Of a DNA stretch of 26,776 nucleotides, positions 6,534 to 14,386 are shown piece by piece. Under the pieces are notes generated by a model. That model was not told the DNA's origin and ran no database searches. It saw nothing but the letters and a program-made list of their open reading frames with translations. This DNA comes from 13-2-20CM-68-14 sp046733295 (GTDB lineage Bacteria > Actinomycetota > Thermoleophilia > Gaiellales > Gaiellaceae): assembly GCA_046733295.1 (NCBI GenBank), contig JBKPOY010000049.1, positions 1 to 26,776 on the forward strand, in the 5' to 3' direction. Both the position numbers and the translations under genes were made by a program. The stretch's first letter is position 1. The number at the start of each line of letters is the position of its first letter.

Positions 6534-8426
6534 ATGGCGGCGAACCCGCCTCCCGCCCGCTCTCGACCGCGTCCCGGCTCGCTGGAGCGTCCCCTCAGCG
6601 GCCGCCTCTACCGCGGCACCTGGCTGCTGGTCGGCTTTCCGCTGCTCATCGCCGCTTTCAGCGTCGGCAAACCGGCTGCGCTGCGCCCCGCGATCCCGGC
6701 GCTCCCACCGGCGTTCGACAAGACGCGCGCCTCGACGCTCGCGCGAGACCTGGCCCGGAACTTCCCCGACCGGACTCCGGGCTCGGCCGACGCGTTCGGC
6801 GCACGCGACTGGGTCGCCGAGCAGCTCGCGCCGTTCGGGCTCCGCGTTCGCAGGCAGCCGTTCATGGCGACGATCCCTGGGAAGGGCCGCGTCCGGCTCG
6901 AGAACCTCGTGGTCACAATCCCCGGCCGCTCGCCTCAGGCCCTCGCGGTGCTCGCCCACATCGACGACGAGGGCTCGGGCGCCGGCGCGAACAACAACGC
7001 CTCGGGAGTCGCGGCCCTGATCGAGCTCGCCCGCTCCTACGCCGGCGCCGTGGCGGGGAACACGCCGACGGGCACGAACGTCGTCAGACCCGCGCACACC
7101 CTGCTCTTCGTCGTCACGGACGCCGGCGAGTTCGGCGGCCTCGGGGCCGACCGCTTCGCGCGCGACTACCGCGACCGGCTCCTCGCCGCGGTGGTTCTCG
7201 ACTCGATCGCGGGGAAGGAAACCGCCCGGCTCGAGCTCGCAGGAAACACCGCCCGCGAGGCGTCGGCAGAGCTGGTCGAGACGACCGCCGCCCGGATCCA
7301 GGAGCAGACCGGTGCACGCCCGCGGCGGCCCTCAGCCGGCACACAGCTCCTCGACCTCGCCTTCCCGCTGACGCTCTACGAGCAGGGGCCGTTGCTCACC
7401 CACGGTGTTCCCGCCGTCACGATGACGACAGCGGGCGACCGCAGGCCCGATGCATTCTCGGACACGCCGGAGCGCATCAACGGCGGCCGGCTGGCCCAGA
7501 TCGGCCGAAGCACCCAGGAGTGGCTCCGTGCCCTCGACCAGGGCGCCGAGCTCGTCAGCGGCACCTCAAACTACCTCTACTTCGGTGCGCGGGTGATCCG
7601 TGGCTGGGCGATCCAGCTCGTCCTCATCGCCGCGCTCTTGCCCTTCCTGATCGCGGCCGTCGACCTGTTCGCGCGTGGGCGACGGCGCCACCTGACCCTC
7701 GCGCCGGCGCTCCGCAGCTACCGCAGCCGGTTGATCTTCTGGCTCTGGCTCGGAGCCGTTTTCGAGTTCTTCGCTTGGGTCGGCATCTGGCCGGGTGGGG
7801 CGGCCCTTCCGATCTCACCCGAGAGCTCGGCTGCGCGCGACTGGCCGCTGCTCGGGCTCGCGGGCTTCGCCCTCCTCGCCGCGCTCGGCTGGCTCGTCGC
7901 CCGAAACCGCCTGGTCGCGCAGCGGCCCGTCAGCGCACCCGAAAAGCTGGCCGGGCACACCGCCGCACTCCTAGCACTGGGCGTCGTCGGCCTCCTCGTC
8001 GTCGCGACGAACCCGTACACGCTGATCCTCGTCCTGCCGTCGCTGCACGCCTGGCTCTGGTTGCCCCAGGTGCAGACCCGGCCGTTCTGGATGCGGGCTG
8101 GGGTCTACGCGCTCGGATTCCTGGGCCCGCTGCTGCTGCTCGTCGGACTTGCGACCCGGTACGGACTCGGGCTCGACGCGCCGTGGTACCTGGTCGAGCT
8201 GGCCGCGATCCAGTACATCCCGATCCCGACCGTGGTCATCGCGCTCGCCTGGTTCGCGGCCGCGGCGCAGCTGGCGGCGCTCGTTGCGAATCGCTACGCG
8301 CCCTATCCCACCGCCGCGGAGCGCCGCCGCCTCGGCCCGATCCGCACGACGGTCAGGCGGCTGGTTCTCCTGCAGCGAGGCCGGCGGCAAGCTGCCGAGC
8401 AGGCGCGACGCGCGTCCGAGGCCTAG
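6534..8426 (+). CDS. M28-like peptidase domain fused to a multi-pass membrane domain, probably inactive
   Basis: A 630-residue protein. Residue 27-45 is a membrane segment; residues about 60-340 resemble the M28 zinc aminopeptidase fold (ALAVLAHIDDEG, GANNNASGVAALIEL, TLLFVVTDAGEFGGLG, AVVLDSIAG, GVPAVTMTT, SDTPERIN); residues about 355-600 hold roughly seven membrane helices. Compared with the M28 metal ligands (Streptomyces griseus aminopeptidase His85, Asp97, Glu131, Glu132, Asp160, His247), His142, Glu199 and Asp223 are kept. The bridging Asp is Asn154, the catalytic Glu is Gly198 and the final His is Asp306 by my alignment. A non-catalytic role is therefore likely. The ATG at 6534 was chosen; the reading frame runs further upstream only across the antisense regulator gene. 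The next gene, moeA, converges with adjacent stop codons. Confidence 0.85.
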   Translation: MAANPPPARSRPRPGSLERPLSGRLYRGTWLLVGFPLLIAAFSVGKPAALRPAIPALPPAFDKTRASTLARDLARNFPDRTPGSADAFGARDWVAEQLAPFGLRVRRQPFMATIPGKGRVRLENLVVTIPGRSPQALAVLAHIDDEGSGAGANNNASGVAALIELARSYAGAVAGNTPTGTNVVRPAHTLLFVVTDAGEFGGLGADRFARDYRDRLLAAVVLDSIAGKETARLELAGNTAREASAELVETTAARIQEQTGARPRRPSAGTQLLDLAFPLTLYEQGPLLTHGVPAVTMTTAGDRRPDAFSDTPERINGGRLAQIGRSTQEWLRALDQGAELVSGTSNYLYFGARVIRGWAIQLVLIAALLPFLIAAVDLFARGRRRHLTLAPALRSYRSRLIFWLWLGAVFEFFAWVGIWPGGAALPISPESSAARDWPLLGLAGFALLAALGWLVARNRLVAQRPVSAPEKLAGHTAALLALGVVGLLVVATNPYTLILVLPSLHAWLWLPQVQTRPFWMRAGVYALGFLGPLLLLVGLATRYGLGLDAPWYLVELAAIQYIPIPTVVIALAWFAAAAQLAALVANRYAPYPTAAERRRLGPIRTTVRRLVLLQRGRRQAAEQARRASEA

Positions 8427-9632
8427 CTACCCGAGCCGCAGGTACTCGACGGCGGCGCCCGCCGCGAGCTCGCCGTCACCCCTCCGCACGAGCACGAGGG
8501 CGTCCGCCCCGGCGGCCCGCGCGATCATGTGGGATTCCTGGCCCGTCAGGGGCTCGAGGCTGACGGCGTCGCGGGCCACGCTCGAGCGCGCACGGACGAG
8601 CTCGTCACGATGAGGATTCCTGCGCACCGCCCGCGCGAGGACGCCGGGCTCGAACGTCGGCAAATGGTCGGCGACTCCTAGCAGGGCGAGAACCGCCGGG
8701 CGGACGAAGAGCTCGAAGCCGACGAGCGCCGAGACCGGATTCCCGGGCAGGCCGAAGACGAGAGTCTCGCCTCGCACGCCGAACGAGATCGGCTTTCCCG
8801 GCTTCACGGCGACGCGCCAGAAGACCTCTTCGACCCCGAGGGCGGCCTCGACCCGTCGCACCAGGTCGTGCGGACCGACGGAGACGCCCCCAGAGGTCAC
8901 CACCAGATCGGCCTCGAGCGCGCGCGCGAGAGCCTGCTCGTGCTCGGCCTCGTCGTCGCCGATCGCGGCGAAGCGCTCCGCGACCGCACCCGCGCCGACG
9001 AGCTGGGAGACGAGGATGAGGCCGTTCGCCTCGTAGATCTCGCCCTCCGCCAGGGTTTCTCCCGGCGGACGGAGCTCCGTGCCCGTCGGAACGACGACTG
9101 CTCGCGGCCGCCGCGCGCAGCGAACCTCGGCGACGCCCGCTGCGGCAAGCGCGCCGAGCCGTGCCGGCGTCAGGCGAACCCCCGCGGCGGCGACCTCCTC
9201 ACCGGCCCGGACGTCCCCACCCCGGGGGCGCACGTGGGCCCCGGCCCCGACGGCTGCCGGCACGTTGAGGATGTTGTCTCGTTCGGCAACGACCTCGATC
9301 GGCACCACGGCGTCTGCTCCCTCGGGAACGACGCCTCCGGTCGCGATGCCCAGCGCCTCACCGGTGGTGAGCGGCGCCGTCGCCGGTTTTCCGGCCGCCA
9401 CACGCCCGACGACCCGCAGCTCACCGGGCGTGTCGGCCGAACGGACCGCGAACCCGTCCATGGCGGAGCTCGCGAACGGCGGCAGATCGGTCACCGCGAC
9501 GGCGGGCTCGGCGAGCACACGGCCGAGCGCCTGATCCAAAGCGACCGGTTCGGCCGGAAGCGGGCGCGCCCGCTCGAGGATCAGGCGCTGCGCCTCGGCG
9601 ATCGAGAGCAGGTCGGCCACGGGAGGCCGCAT
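8427..9632 (-). CDS. moeA: Molybdopterin molybdenumtransferase MoeA
   Basis: A 401-residue cytosolic enzyme that inserts molybdate into adenylylated molybdopterin, the last common step of molybdenum cofactor synthesis. Family hallmarks are clear: SIAEAQRLILERARPL at the N-terminus, DLPPFASSAMDGFAV near residue 50, ATGGVVPEGADAVVPIE, PTGTEL, the MoCF-biosynthesis motif VVTSGGVSVGPHDLV, KPGKPISFG and GLPGNPVSALVGFELFVRP. Length matches bacterial MoeA. The ATG at 9632 leaves only 11 bp to the divergent kinase; an internal GTG at 9620 (Val5) is an alternative start and still precedes the first conserved residues. No other cofactor gene or molybdoenzyme is present in the window. Its stop codon directly abuts that of the M28-like gene. 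Confidence 0.95.
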   Translation of the reverse strand: MRPPVADLLSIAEAQRLILERARPLPAEPVALDQALGRVLAEPAVAVTDLPPFASSAMDGFAVRSADTPGELRVVGRVAAGKPATAPLTTGEALGIATGGVVPEGADAVVPIEVVAERDNILNVPAAVGAGAHVRPRGGDVRAGEEVAAAGVRLTPARLGALAAAGVAEVRCARRPRAVVVPTGTELRPPGETLAEGEIYEANGLILVSQLVGAGAVAERFAAIGDDEAEHEQALARALEADLVVTSGGVSVGPHDLVRRVEAALGVEEVFWRVAVKPGKPISFGVRGETLVFGLPGNPVSALVGFELFVRPAVLALLGVADHLPTFEPGVLARAVRRNPHRDELVRARSSVARDAVSLEPLTGQESHMIARAAGADALVLVRRGDGELAAGAAVEYLRLG

Positions 9633-9638
9633 AAGCTA
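9632..9638. promoter_or_regulatory. Overlapping divergent -10 elements (moeA / kinase operon)
   Basis: In the 11-bp gap between the divergent starts, TAAGCT (9632-9637, plus) lies exactly six bases before the kinase GTG at 9644. TAGCTT (9633-9638, minus) lies directly upstream of the moeA ATG and 12 bases before its alternative GTG at 9620. Both match TANNNT. The spacing suggests a leaderless kinase transcript. There is no room for separate promoters, and -35 regions would lie inside the opposite gene. Confidence 0.5.
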
Positions 9639-9643
9639 GCCGG

Positions 9644-10915
9644 GTGACAGACGAACTGGTAGGCGGCCGCTACCGGCTCGAGGAACGGCTCGGCGTGGGG
9701 GGAATGTCCGAGGTCTGGGCGGCCACGGACACGGAGCTCGGCCGCACCGTCGCGATCAAGCTCCTGGGACGCGACGCAGACGCGATGCGCTTCGACCGCG
9801 AGGCGCGCGCGGTGGCGGCGCTCGCCCACCCGAACATCTGCCAGCTCTACGACTACGGGGAGACCGAGGGCCGGCCGTTCATGGTGCTCGAGTACCTCGG
9901 AGGCGGAACGCTCGAGGATCGTCTCGTCGCCGGCGAGCCCTCAAACGACGACGAGACGCGCCGGATCGCCGGCGAGCTCGCCTCAGCGCTCGCGCACGCT
10001 CACGGGCGCGGGCTCGTCCACCGGGATCTAAAGCCGGCGAACGTCCTCTTCGACGACGACGGCCGCGCGAAGATCGCCGACTTCGGCATCGCCCGCCTGA
10101 GCGGAGCCGGAACGCTGACGGAGGCGGGCACGCTGCTCGGAACCGCGGCCTACATCTCGCCCGAGCAGGCGACCGGCCGGGCGGCCTCGCCGGCGAGCGA
10201 CGTCTACTCGCTCGGGGTGATCCTCTACCGCATGCTCGCCGGCCGGCTGCCGTTCGAGGCCGAGAGCCCGATCGACCTCGCGGCGAAGCACGTGAACGAA
10301 GCGCCGCCGCCGATTCACACGTTTCGACCCGACGCCCCGGCCGACTTGGTCGCCGTCGCCGACGCAGCACTGGAGAAGGACCCGGGCCGGCGCCCGGCCG
10401 ACGGCGCCGCGGTCGTCGAGCTGCTCGGCGGCGACGCGACCATGAGCTCGGCTGCGACGCTGATCGCGGACGGCGACGCGACCATCGTCATGCCACCGCG
10501 CGGCCCGCGAGACCCCAGGCGCGGCCGGCAGATCCTGCCGCTCGTCATCGCCGCGATCGCAATTTTGATCGCCGCCGGCGCCGCGCTGGCCGTGCTCGCC
10601 ACCCGCTCCTCGGATCAGGGCTCCGGCGAAACGAGGCCGCCTTCCACGAAGCAGGCCGAAAAGAAGACGACGAGCTCCGCCGCGACCTCGACGCAGGGAA
10701 CCACGAAGGCCTCGACGAAGCGCGAAACGACGCGCAAGGCCACGACGGCGACGACCGCGCCGCCTCCTCCGCCGCCTCCGCCGCCCAGCACGCCGCCTCC
10801 GCCGCCACCGCCACCACCGCCACCACCGCCCACGACGCTGCCGACCACGGTTACCTTGCCGACCACGACTGGCGTTCCACCGCCACCGCCACCGCCACCG
10901 CCGACGCTGCCGTGA
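9644..10915 (+). CDS. PknB-type Ser/Thr protein kinase with membrane anchor and proline-rich outer tail
   Basis: A 423-residue Hanks-type kinase. The catalytic domain has the glycine loop GVGGMSEV (17-24), Lys39 in VAIK, the catalytic loop HRDLKPANV with Asp128, the DFG triplet at 146-148, a Thr-rich activation loop (GTLTEAGTLLGT) that could be autophosphorylated, and SPE at 172-174. A membrane helix spans about 297-319. The outside part is a Thr/Ser/Lys-rich linker followed by proline runs (373-423), with no PASTA repeats, so it probably does not bind muropeptides as classic PknB does. A cell-wall spacer is more likely. Start is GTG with a possible leaderless promoter. Its TGA overlaps the GTG of the next glycosyltransferase gene (GTGA), so it heads a four-gene operon and may regulate its products. 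Confidence 0.93.
   Translation: MTDELVGGRYRLEERLGVGGMSEVWAATDTELGRTVAIKLLGRDADAMRFDREARAVAALAHPNICQLYDYGETEGRPFMVLEYLGGGTLEDRLVAGEPSNDDETRRIAGELASALAHAHGRGLVHRDLKPANVLFDDDGRAKIADFGIARLSGAGTLTEAGTLLGTAAYISPEQATGRAASPASDVYSLGVILYRMLAGRLPFEAESPIDLAAKHVNEAPPPIHTFRPDAPADLVAVADAALEKDPGRRPADGAAVVELLGGDATMSSAATLIADGDATIVMPPRGPRDPRRGRQILPLVIAAIAILIAAGAALAVLATRSSDQGSGETRPPSTKQAEKKTTSSAATSTQGTTKASTKRETTRKATTATTAPPPPPPPPPSTPPPPPPPPPPPPPTTLPTTVTLPTTTGVPPPPPPPPPTLP
10760..10912 (+). repeat. Proline-codon low-complexity tract in the kinase gene
   Basis: Near-continuous CCG/CCT/CCA codons encode runs of up to about 13 prolines broken by STP, TTLPTTVTLPTTT and similar short spacers. The tract codes for the outer tail of the kinase. 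Such runs are prone to replication slippage and to ribosome stalling at polyproline. A comparable tract ends the penicillin-binding protein gene. Confidence 0.85.
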
Positions 10916-11850
10916 TCTCGATCGTCATCCCCTTGCACAACGAGGAGCGCTCGGTCGCGCTGCTCTACGAGGAGGTCCAGGCGGCACTCGAGCCGCTCCG
11001 GGAGGACTGGGAGGCCGTGTTCGTCGACGACGGCTCCACGGACGGCTCGTTCGCGGCACTGACCCGGCTCCACGACGCGCGGGACAACGTTCGCGTCGTC
11101 CGGCTGCGGCGGAACTTCGGCAAGGCCGCCGCCCTCGCAACGGGGTTCGGGCAGGCGCGCGGGGACACGATCGTGACGATCGACGCCGATCTCCAGGACG
11201 ACCCCGCCGAGATTCCGAGGTTGCTGGTCAAGCTCGACGAAGGCTTCGATCTGGTCTCCGGCTGGAAGCTGAAACGCCGTGACCCGTTGCGGCGCCGCGT
11301 CCTCTCACGGCTCTTCAACTGGGTCACAGGTCGTGTCTCCGGTCTCCGCCTGCACGACATGAACTGCGGGCTGAAGGCGTACCGAGCAGAGGTCGTCCGC
11401 GGTCTGAGCCTCTACGGCGAGCTGCACCGATTCGTGCCGGTGCTCGCGCACTACCAGGGCTTCCGCGTGGCCGAGCTCCCCGTGAACCATCGCCCGCGTG
11501 AGCACGGCCGGTCGCGGTACGGGCTCGAGCGCTACGTCAGGGGCTTCCTCGACCTGCTCACGGTCTCGTTCATCGGCCGGTATCGGCATCGTCCCCTCCA
11601 TCTCTTCGGAGGGCTCGGCCTCGTCCTCGGCGCGATCGGCACCACGATCCTCGTCTACCTCACGATCCTGAAGATCCTCGGGCACGCGATCGGCGAGCGG
11701 CCGCTGCTCACCCTCGGCGTGCTGCTCGTCGTCGTCGGACTGCAGTTCTTCTCGCTGGGGCTGATCAGCGAGATGCTGACGAGCCAGCACGAGGAAGGCA
11801 GCGGCCGCCGCGAGCACGCCGAGCTGCACGTCGACGAGATCCTCTCCTGA
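10912..11850 (+). CDS. Membrane GT2 glycosyltransferase (DPM1/GtrB-like)
   Basis: A 312-residue GT-A-fold enzyme predicted to move a sugar from a nucleotide donor onto polyprenyl phosphate at the inner membrane face. It begins ISIVIPLHNEERSV, has the nucleotide-binding FVDDGSTDGS and the metal-binding DADLQDDP, then DMNCGLKAYRAEV and HRPREHGRSRYGL, which are typical of the dolichyl-phosphate mannose synthase/GtrB/ArnC group. Two C-terminal membrane helices (about 228-255 and 262-285) anchor it. Start is a GTG overlapping the kinase stop by four bases, so translation is probably coupled. The lipid-linked sugar could feed the DUF2079 and GT-C-like membrane proteins nearby; the actual sugar is not deducible. 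Confidence 0.92.
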   Translation: MISIVIPLHNEERSVALLYEEVQAALEPLREDWEAVFVDDGSTDGSFAALTRLHDARDNVRVVRLRRNFGKAAALATGFGQARGDTIVTIDADLQDDPAEIPRLLVKLDEGFDLVSGWKLKRRDPLRRRVLSRLFNWVTGRVSGLRLHDMNCGLKAYRAEVVRGLSLYGELHRFVPVLAHYQGFRVAELPVNHRPREHGRSRYGLERYVRGFLDLLTVSFIGRYRHRPLHLFGGLGLVLGAIGTTILVYLTILKILGHAIGERPLLTLGVLLVVVGLQFFSLGLISEMLTSQHEEGSGRREHAELHVDEILS

Positions 11851-11863
11851 TCCGTCCTTGACG

Positions 11864-12931
11864 ATGCGCGTCCTCTACTTCGGGACGTACGAGCGCGACT
11901 ACCCCCGCAACGCGCAGGTGATCTCGGCGCTCCGCGCGGCCGGCGTCGAAGTGGAGGAGCATCACGTCGCCGTCTGGGACGGCTCCAGGGACAACTGGCG
12001 CGCCGGGCCGTCTAGGGCCGCGCGCCTCGTCCTCGCAGAGCTCAGGCTGCTGAGGCGGCCCCGGAGCCACTTCGACGCCGTCGTCGTCGGCTACCCGGGC
12101 CACCTCGACCTCCCCGCGGCGCGGCGAGCCGCGCGTGGGCGACCGGTGATCTTCAACCCCCTGGTCTCGCTCGCCGACACGTTCGTCTCCGACCGGCGCC
12201 GGTTCCGGCCGGGGTCGCCGGCCGCACGCCTCCTAGAGGCGATCGACGTGCGCGCCCTGCGCGGAGCCGACCTCGTCGTCGCCGACACCCAGGCTGACGC
12301 GGACTTTCTCGCCGAGCTTGCGCAGCTCCCGCGCGACCGGCTCGCGGTCTGCTTCGTCGGCGCGGAGGAGCGGCTGTTCCGGCCGGGGTGGGAGCCGCCG
12401 GAATCGTTCGCCGCGCTCTTCGTCGGCAAGTTGATCCCGCTCCATGGGCTCGAAACGGTTCTCGGAGCCGCACGCCTCGCCCCCGAGATCCCGTTCAGGA
12501 TCGTCGGCAGCGGGCAGCTCGGGTCGCTGCTACGCGACCGTCCCGCGAACGTCGAGGCCGTCCCCTGGATCGCGTATGAACGGCTGCCGGACGAGCTACA
12601 CAAAGCTGGGTGCGCGCTCGGGGTCTTCGGCACCTCGGCCAAGGCACGCCGCGTGATCCCGAACAAGGTCTTTCAGGCCCTCGCCTGCGGCACGCCCGTC
12701 GTCACCGCGGATACCCCCGCCGTGCGGGAGCTGCTCGAGGACGGAGTCAGCGCTCTCCTCGTTCCGCCGGGCGACGCACCCGCGCTGGCCGCTGCAGTGC
12801 GGCGGCTCGCTGCCGACGAGGAGCTCGGGCGCCGCCTCGGCCAGAAGGGCCGCGAGGTCTTCGCGGAGCATGCGTCGGAGGCGGTGCTCGGCCGGTGCTG
12901 GCGGAGGCTGCTCGAAGGAGTCCTGGCCTGA
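11864..12931 (+). CDS. GT4-like glycosyltransferase
   Basis: A 355-residue GT-B-fold protein. It starts MRVLYFGTYERDYPRN, a form common in glycosyltransferase family 4. The C-terminal half has ALFVGKLIPLHGLETVL, FRIVGSGQLGSLL, VPWIAYERLPDELHKA and the donor-site stretch VIPNKVFQALACGTPVVTADTPAVRELL, where a Lys-x-Phe-Gln stretch replaces the more usual Glu-rich motif. LLVPPGDAPALAAAVRRL near the end is also typical. I chose the ATG at 11864; a TTG six bases earlier is in frame and equally lacks a Shine-Dalgarno. It follows the GT2 gene by 13 bp and is followed at once by the DUF2079 gene. The acceptor is unknown; a surface glycan or glycolipid is likely from context. Confidence 0.88.
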   Translation: MRVLYFGTYERDYPRNAQVISALRAAGVEVEEHHVAVWDGSRDNWRAGPSRAARLVLAELRLLRRPRSHFDAVVVGYPGHLDLPAARRAARGRPVIFNPLVSLADTFVSDRRRFRPGSPAARLLEAIDVRALRGADLVVADTQADADFLAELAQLPRDRLAVCFVGAEERLFRPGWEPPESFAALFVGKLIPLHGLETVLGAARLAPEIPFRIVGSGQLGSLLRDRPANVEAVPWIAYERLPDELHKAGCALGVFGTSAKARRVIPNKVFQALACGTPVVTADTPAVRELLEDGVSALLVPPGDAPALAAAVRRLAADEELGRRLGQKGREVFAEHASEAVLGRCWRRLLEGVLA

Positions 12932-14346
12932 GCAGCCGCCTCCAGCAGCCGCGCCTGCTGCTCTGGGTCTCGATGGGCGCCTACGCGGCCGGCTTCACCG
13001 CCCTCTCGATCCTGCGTCACCGGTCCTTCGAAACCGGCCGCTTCGATCTCGGCAACATGGTGCAGGCCGTCTGGTCGACGGCGCATGGGCGGCCGCTGCA
13101 GGTCACGAACCTCCATGCCGAGCAGACCTCCCGCCTCGCGGCCCACTTCGATCCGCTGCTCGCCGCCTTCGCGCCCCTCTGGTGGCTCTGGCCCAGCCCG
13201 GGCATGCTCCTGGCCGCCCAGGCCATCCTGATCGCCCTCGGCGCTCTGCCCGTCTACTGGCTCGCCCGCAAGCACCTTGCTTCGGATCGCGCCGCGCTCG
13301 GCTTCTCGCTCGCGTACCTCGTGTTCCCGGCCACCCAATGGCTCACGCTCAACGAGTTCCACCCGGTCGCGCTCGCCTGTCCGTTCCTGCTCTTCGCCTT
13401 GTGGTACCTCGACGAGGATCGCTTGCTTCCCTTCGCCGTCTTCGCCGGCCTCGCGATCCTGACGAAGGAGGAGATCCCACTCGTCGTCGCCGGGCTCGGC
13501 GTCTGGTACGCGATCGGTCGGCGGCGGTGGCTCGCCGGCGGCGCCATCGCCGCGCTCGGGATCGCGACCGCCGTGATCGCGGTCGAGCTGGTCGTGCCGC
13601 ACTTCCACGGCGGCGACAGCCACTTCTACGGGCGCTACGAAGGCGTCGGCGGCTCCCCGACGGGCATCGTGAAGACGGCTTTCACCGATCCCGGGCGACT
13701 TTTCTCGACCGCCTTCGACCACCGCGGCACCCACTACCTATTGCACCTCGTCCTGCCGCTCGCGGGGCTCTCGCTGCTCGCACCGCTCGTGCTCGTGGCA
13801 CTCGTCCCGGAGCTCGTCCTCAACCTGCTCTCCGCCGCGGAGACGCAGAGCTCGATCCACTACCACTACACGGCTGCCGAGATCGCGGTGCTCGTCCCCG
13901 CGGCGATCTTCGGCGCCAAACGGCTGCGCGGCCGGCCCGAGCTCGCGGCGGCCGCCGCGCTCGCAGCTGCCGTCGTCGGCAACTACGTCCTCGGGCCGGC
14001 GCCGATCTGGCGCTGGCTTCCGGGGGGTCAGACCCTGAAGGCCGATGCGGCACACGTCTCGGCCCACGACCGAGTCGCCGAGCGGGCTCTCGAGGCGATC
14101 CCCGGTGACGCCGTCGTCACGGCGACGAACTCGCTCGGAGCCCACCTTTCCGCGCGACGGCGCATCTACAGCTTCCCGGTGCTGCACGACGCCGAGTGGC
14201 TGGCCGTCGACATGGAGAGGCCTTCGCTCGGCGACCACCGCGCGGGCAGCGAAGGCGTTGCCCGGATCGAGCGCGTTGTCGCGAGCGGGCGCTGGCGAGT
14301 CGTTTTCGACGAGGACGGCGTCATGATCCTGCGCCGGCGCGAGTAG
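12928..14346 (+). CDS. DUF2079 multi-pass membrane protein, possible CTG start
   Basis: About 472 residues with 8-10 predicted membrane helices. The charged loop FETGRFDLGNMVQAVWSTAHGRPL after the first helix, HFDPLLAAFAPLWWLWPSP, LNEFHPVALACPFLL and LTKEEIPLVVAGLG are typical of DUF2079, a family with GT-C-like topology whose activity is not established. The C-terminus is a soluble domain (ERALEAIPGDAVVTATNSLGAHLSARRRIY). The start is uncertain: the first ATG in frame (12973) would cut into the first helix. A CTG at 12928 overlaps the preceding stop (CTGA) and has GAAGGAG seven bases upstream; a GTG at 12895 is a second option. It closes the kinase operon and may transfer or sense lipid-linked sugars made by the two upstream enzymes. 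Confidence 0.82.
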   Translation: MSSRLQQPRLLLWVSMGAYAAGFTALSILRHRSFETGRFDLGNMVQAVWSTAHGRPLQVTNLHAEQTSRLAAHFDPLLAAFAPLWWLWPSPGMLLAAQAILIALGALPVYWLARKHLASDRAALGFSLAYLVFPATQWLTLNEFHPVALACPFLLFALWYLDEDRLLPFAVFAGLAILTKEEIPLVVAGLGVWYAIGRRRWLAGGAIAALGIATAVIAVELVVPHFHGGDSHFYGRYEGVGGSPTGIVKTAFTDPGRLFSTAFDHRGTHYLLHLVLPLAGLSLLAPLVLVALVPELVLNLLSAAETQSSIHYHYTAAEIAVLVPAAIFGAKRLRGRPELAAAAALAAAVVGNYVLGPAPIWRWLPGGQTLKADAAHVSAHDRVAERALEAIPGDAVVTATNSLGAHLSARRRIYSFPVLHDAEWLAVDMERPSLGDHRAGSEGVARIERVVASGRWRVVFDEDGVMILRRRE

Positions 14347-14386
14347 GGCGGCGAAACGCGACTCGGCACCGCTCCGCCAAACTCTC

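Noticed and set aside
10290..10302. CACGTGAA sequence considered as another parS site.
   Set aside because: Only one half of the palindrome matches and it lies in the kinase coding sequence.
12673..13734. Long minus-strand frame over the GT4 and DUF2079 genes.
   Set aside because: Glu/Arg/Gly-rich shadow translation with no domain; the plus-strand genes are unmistakable.
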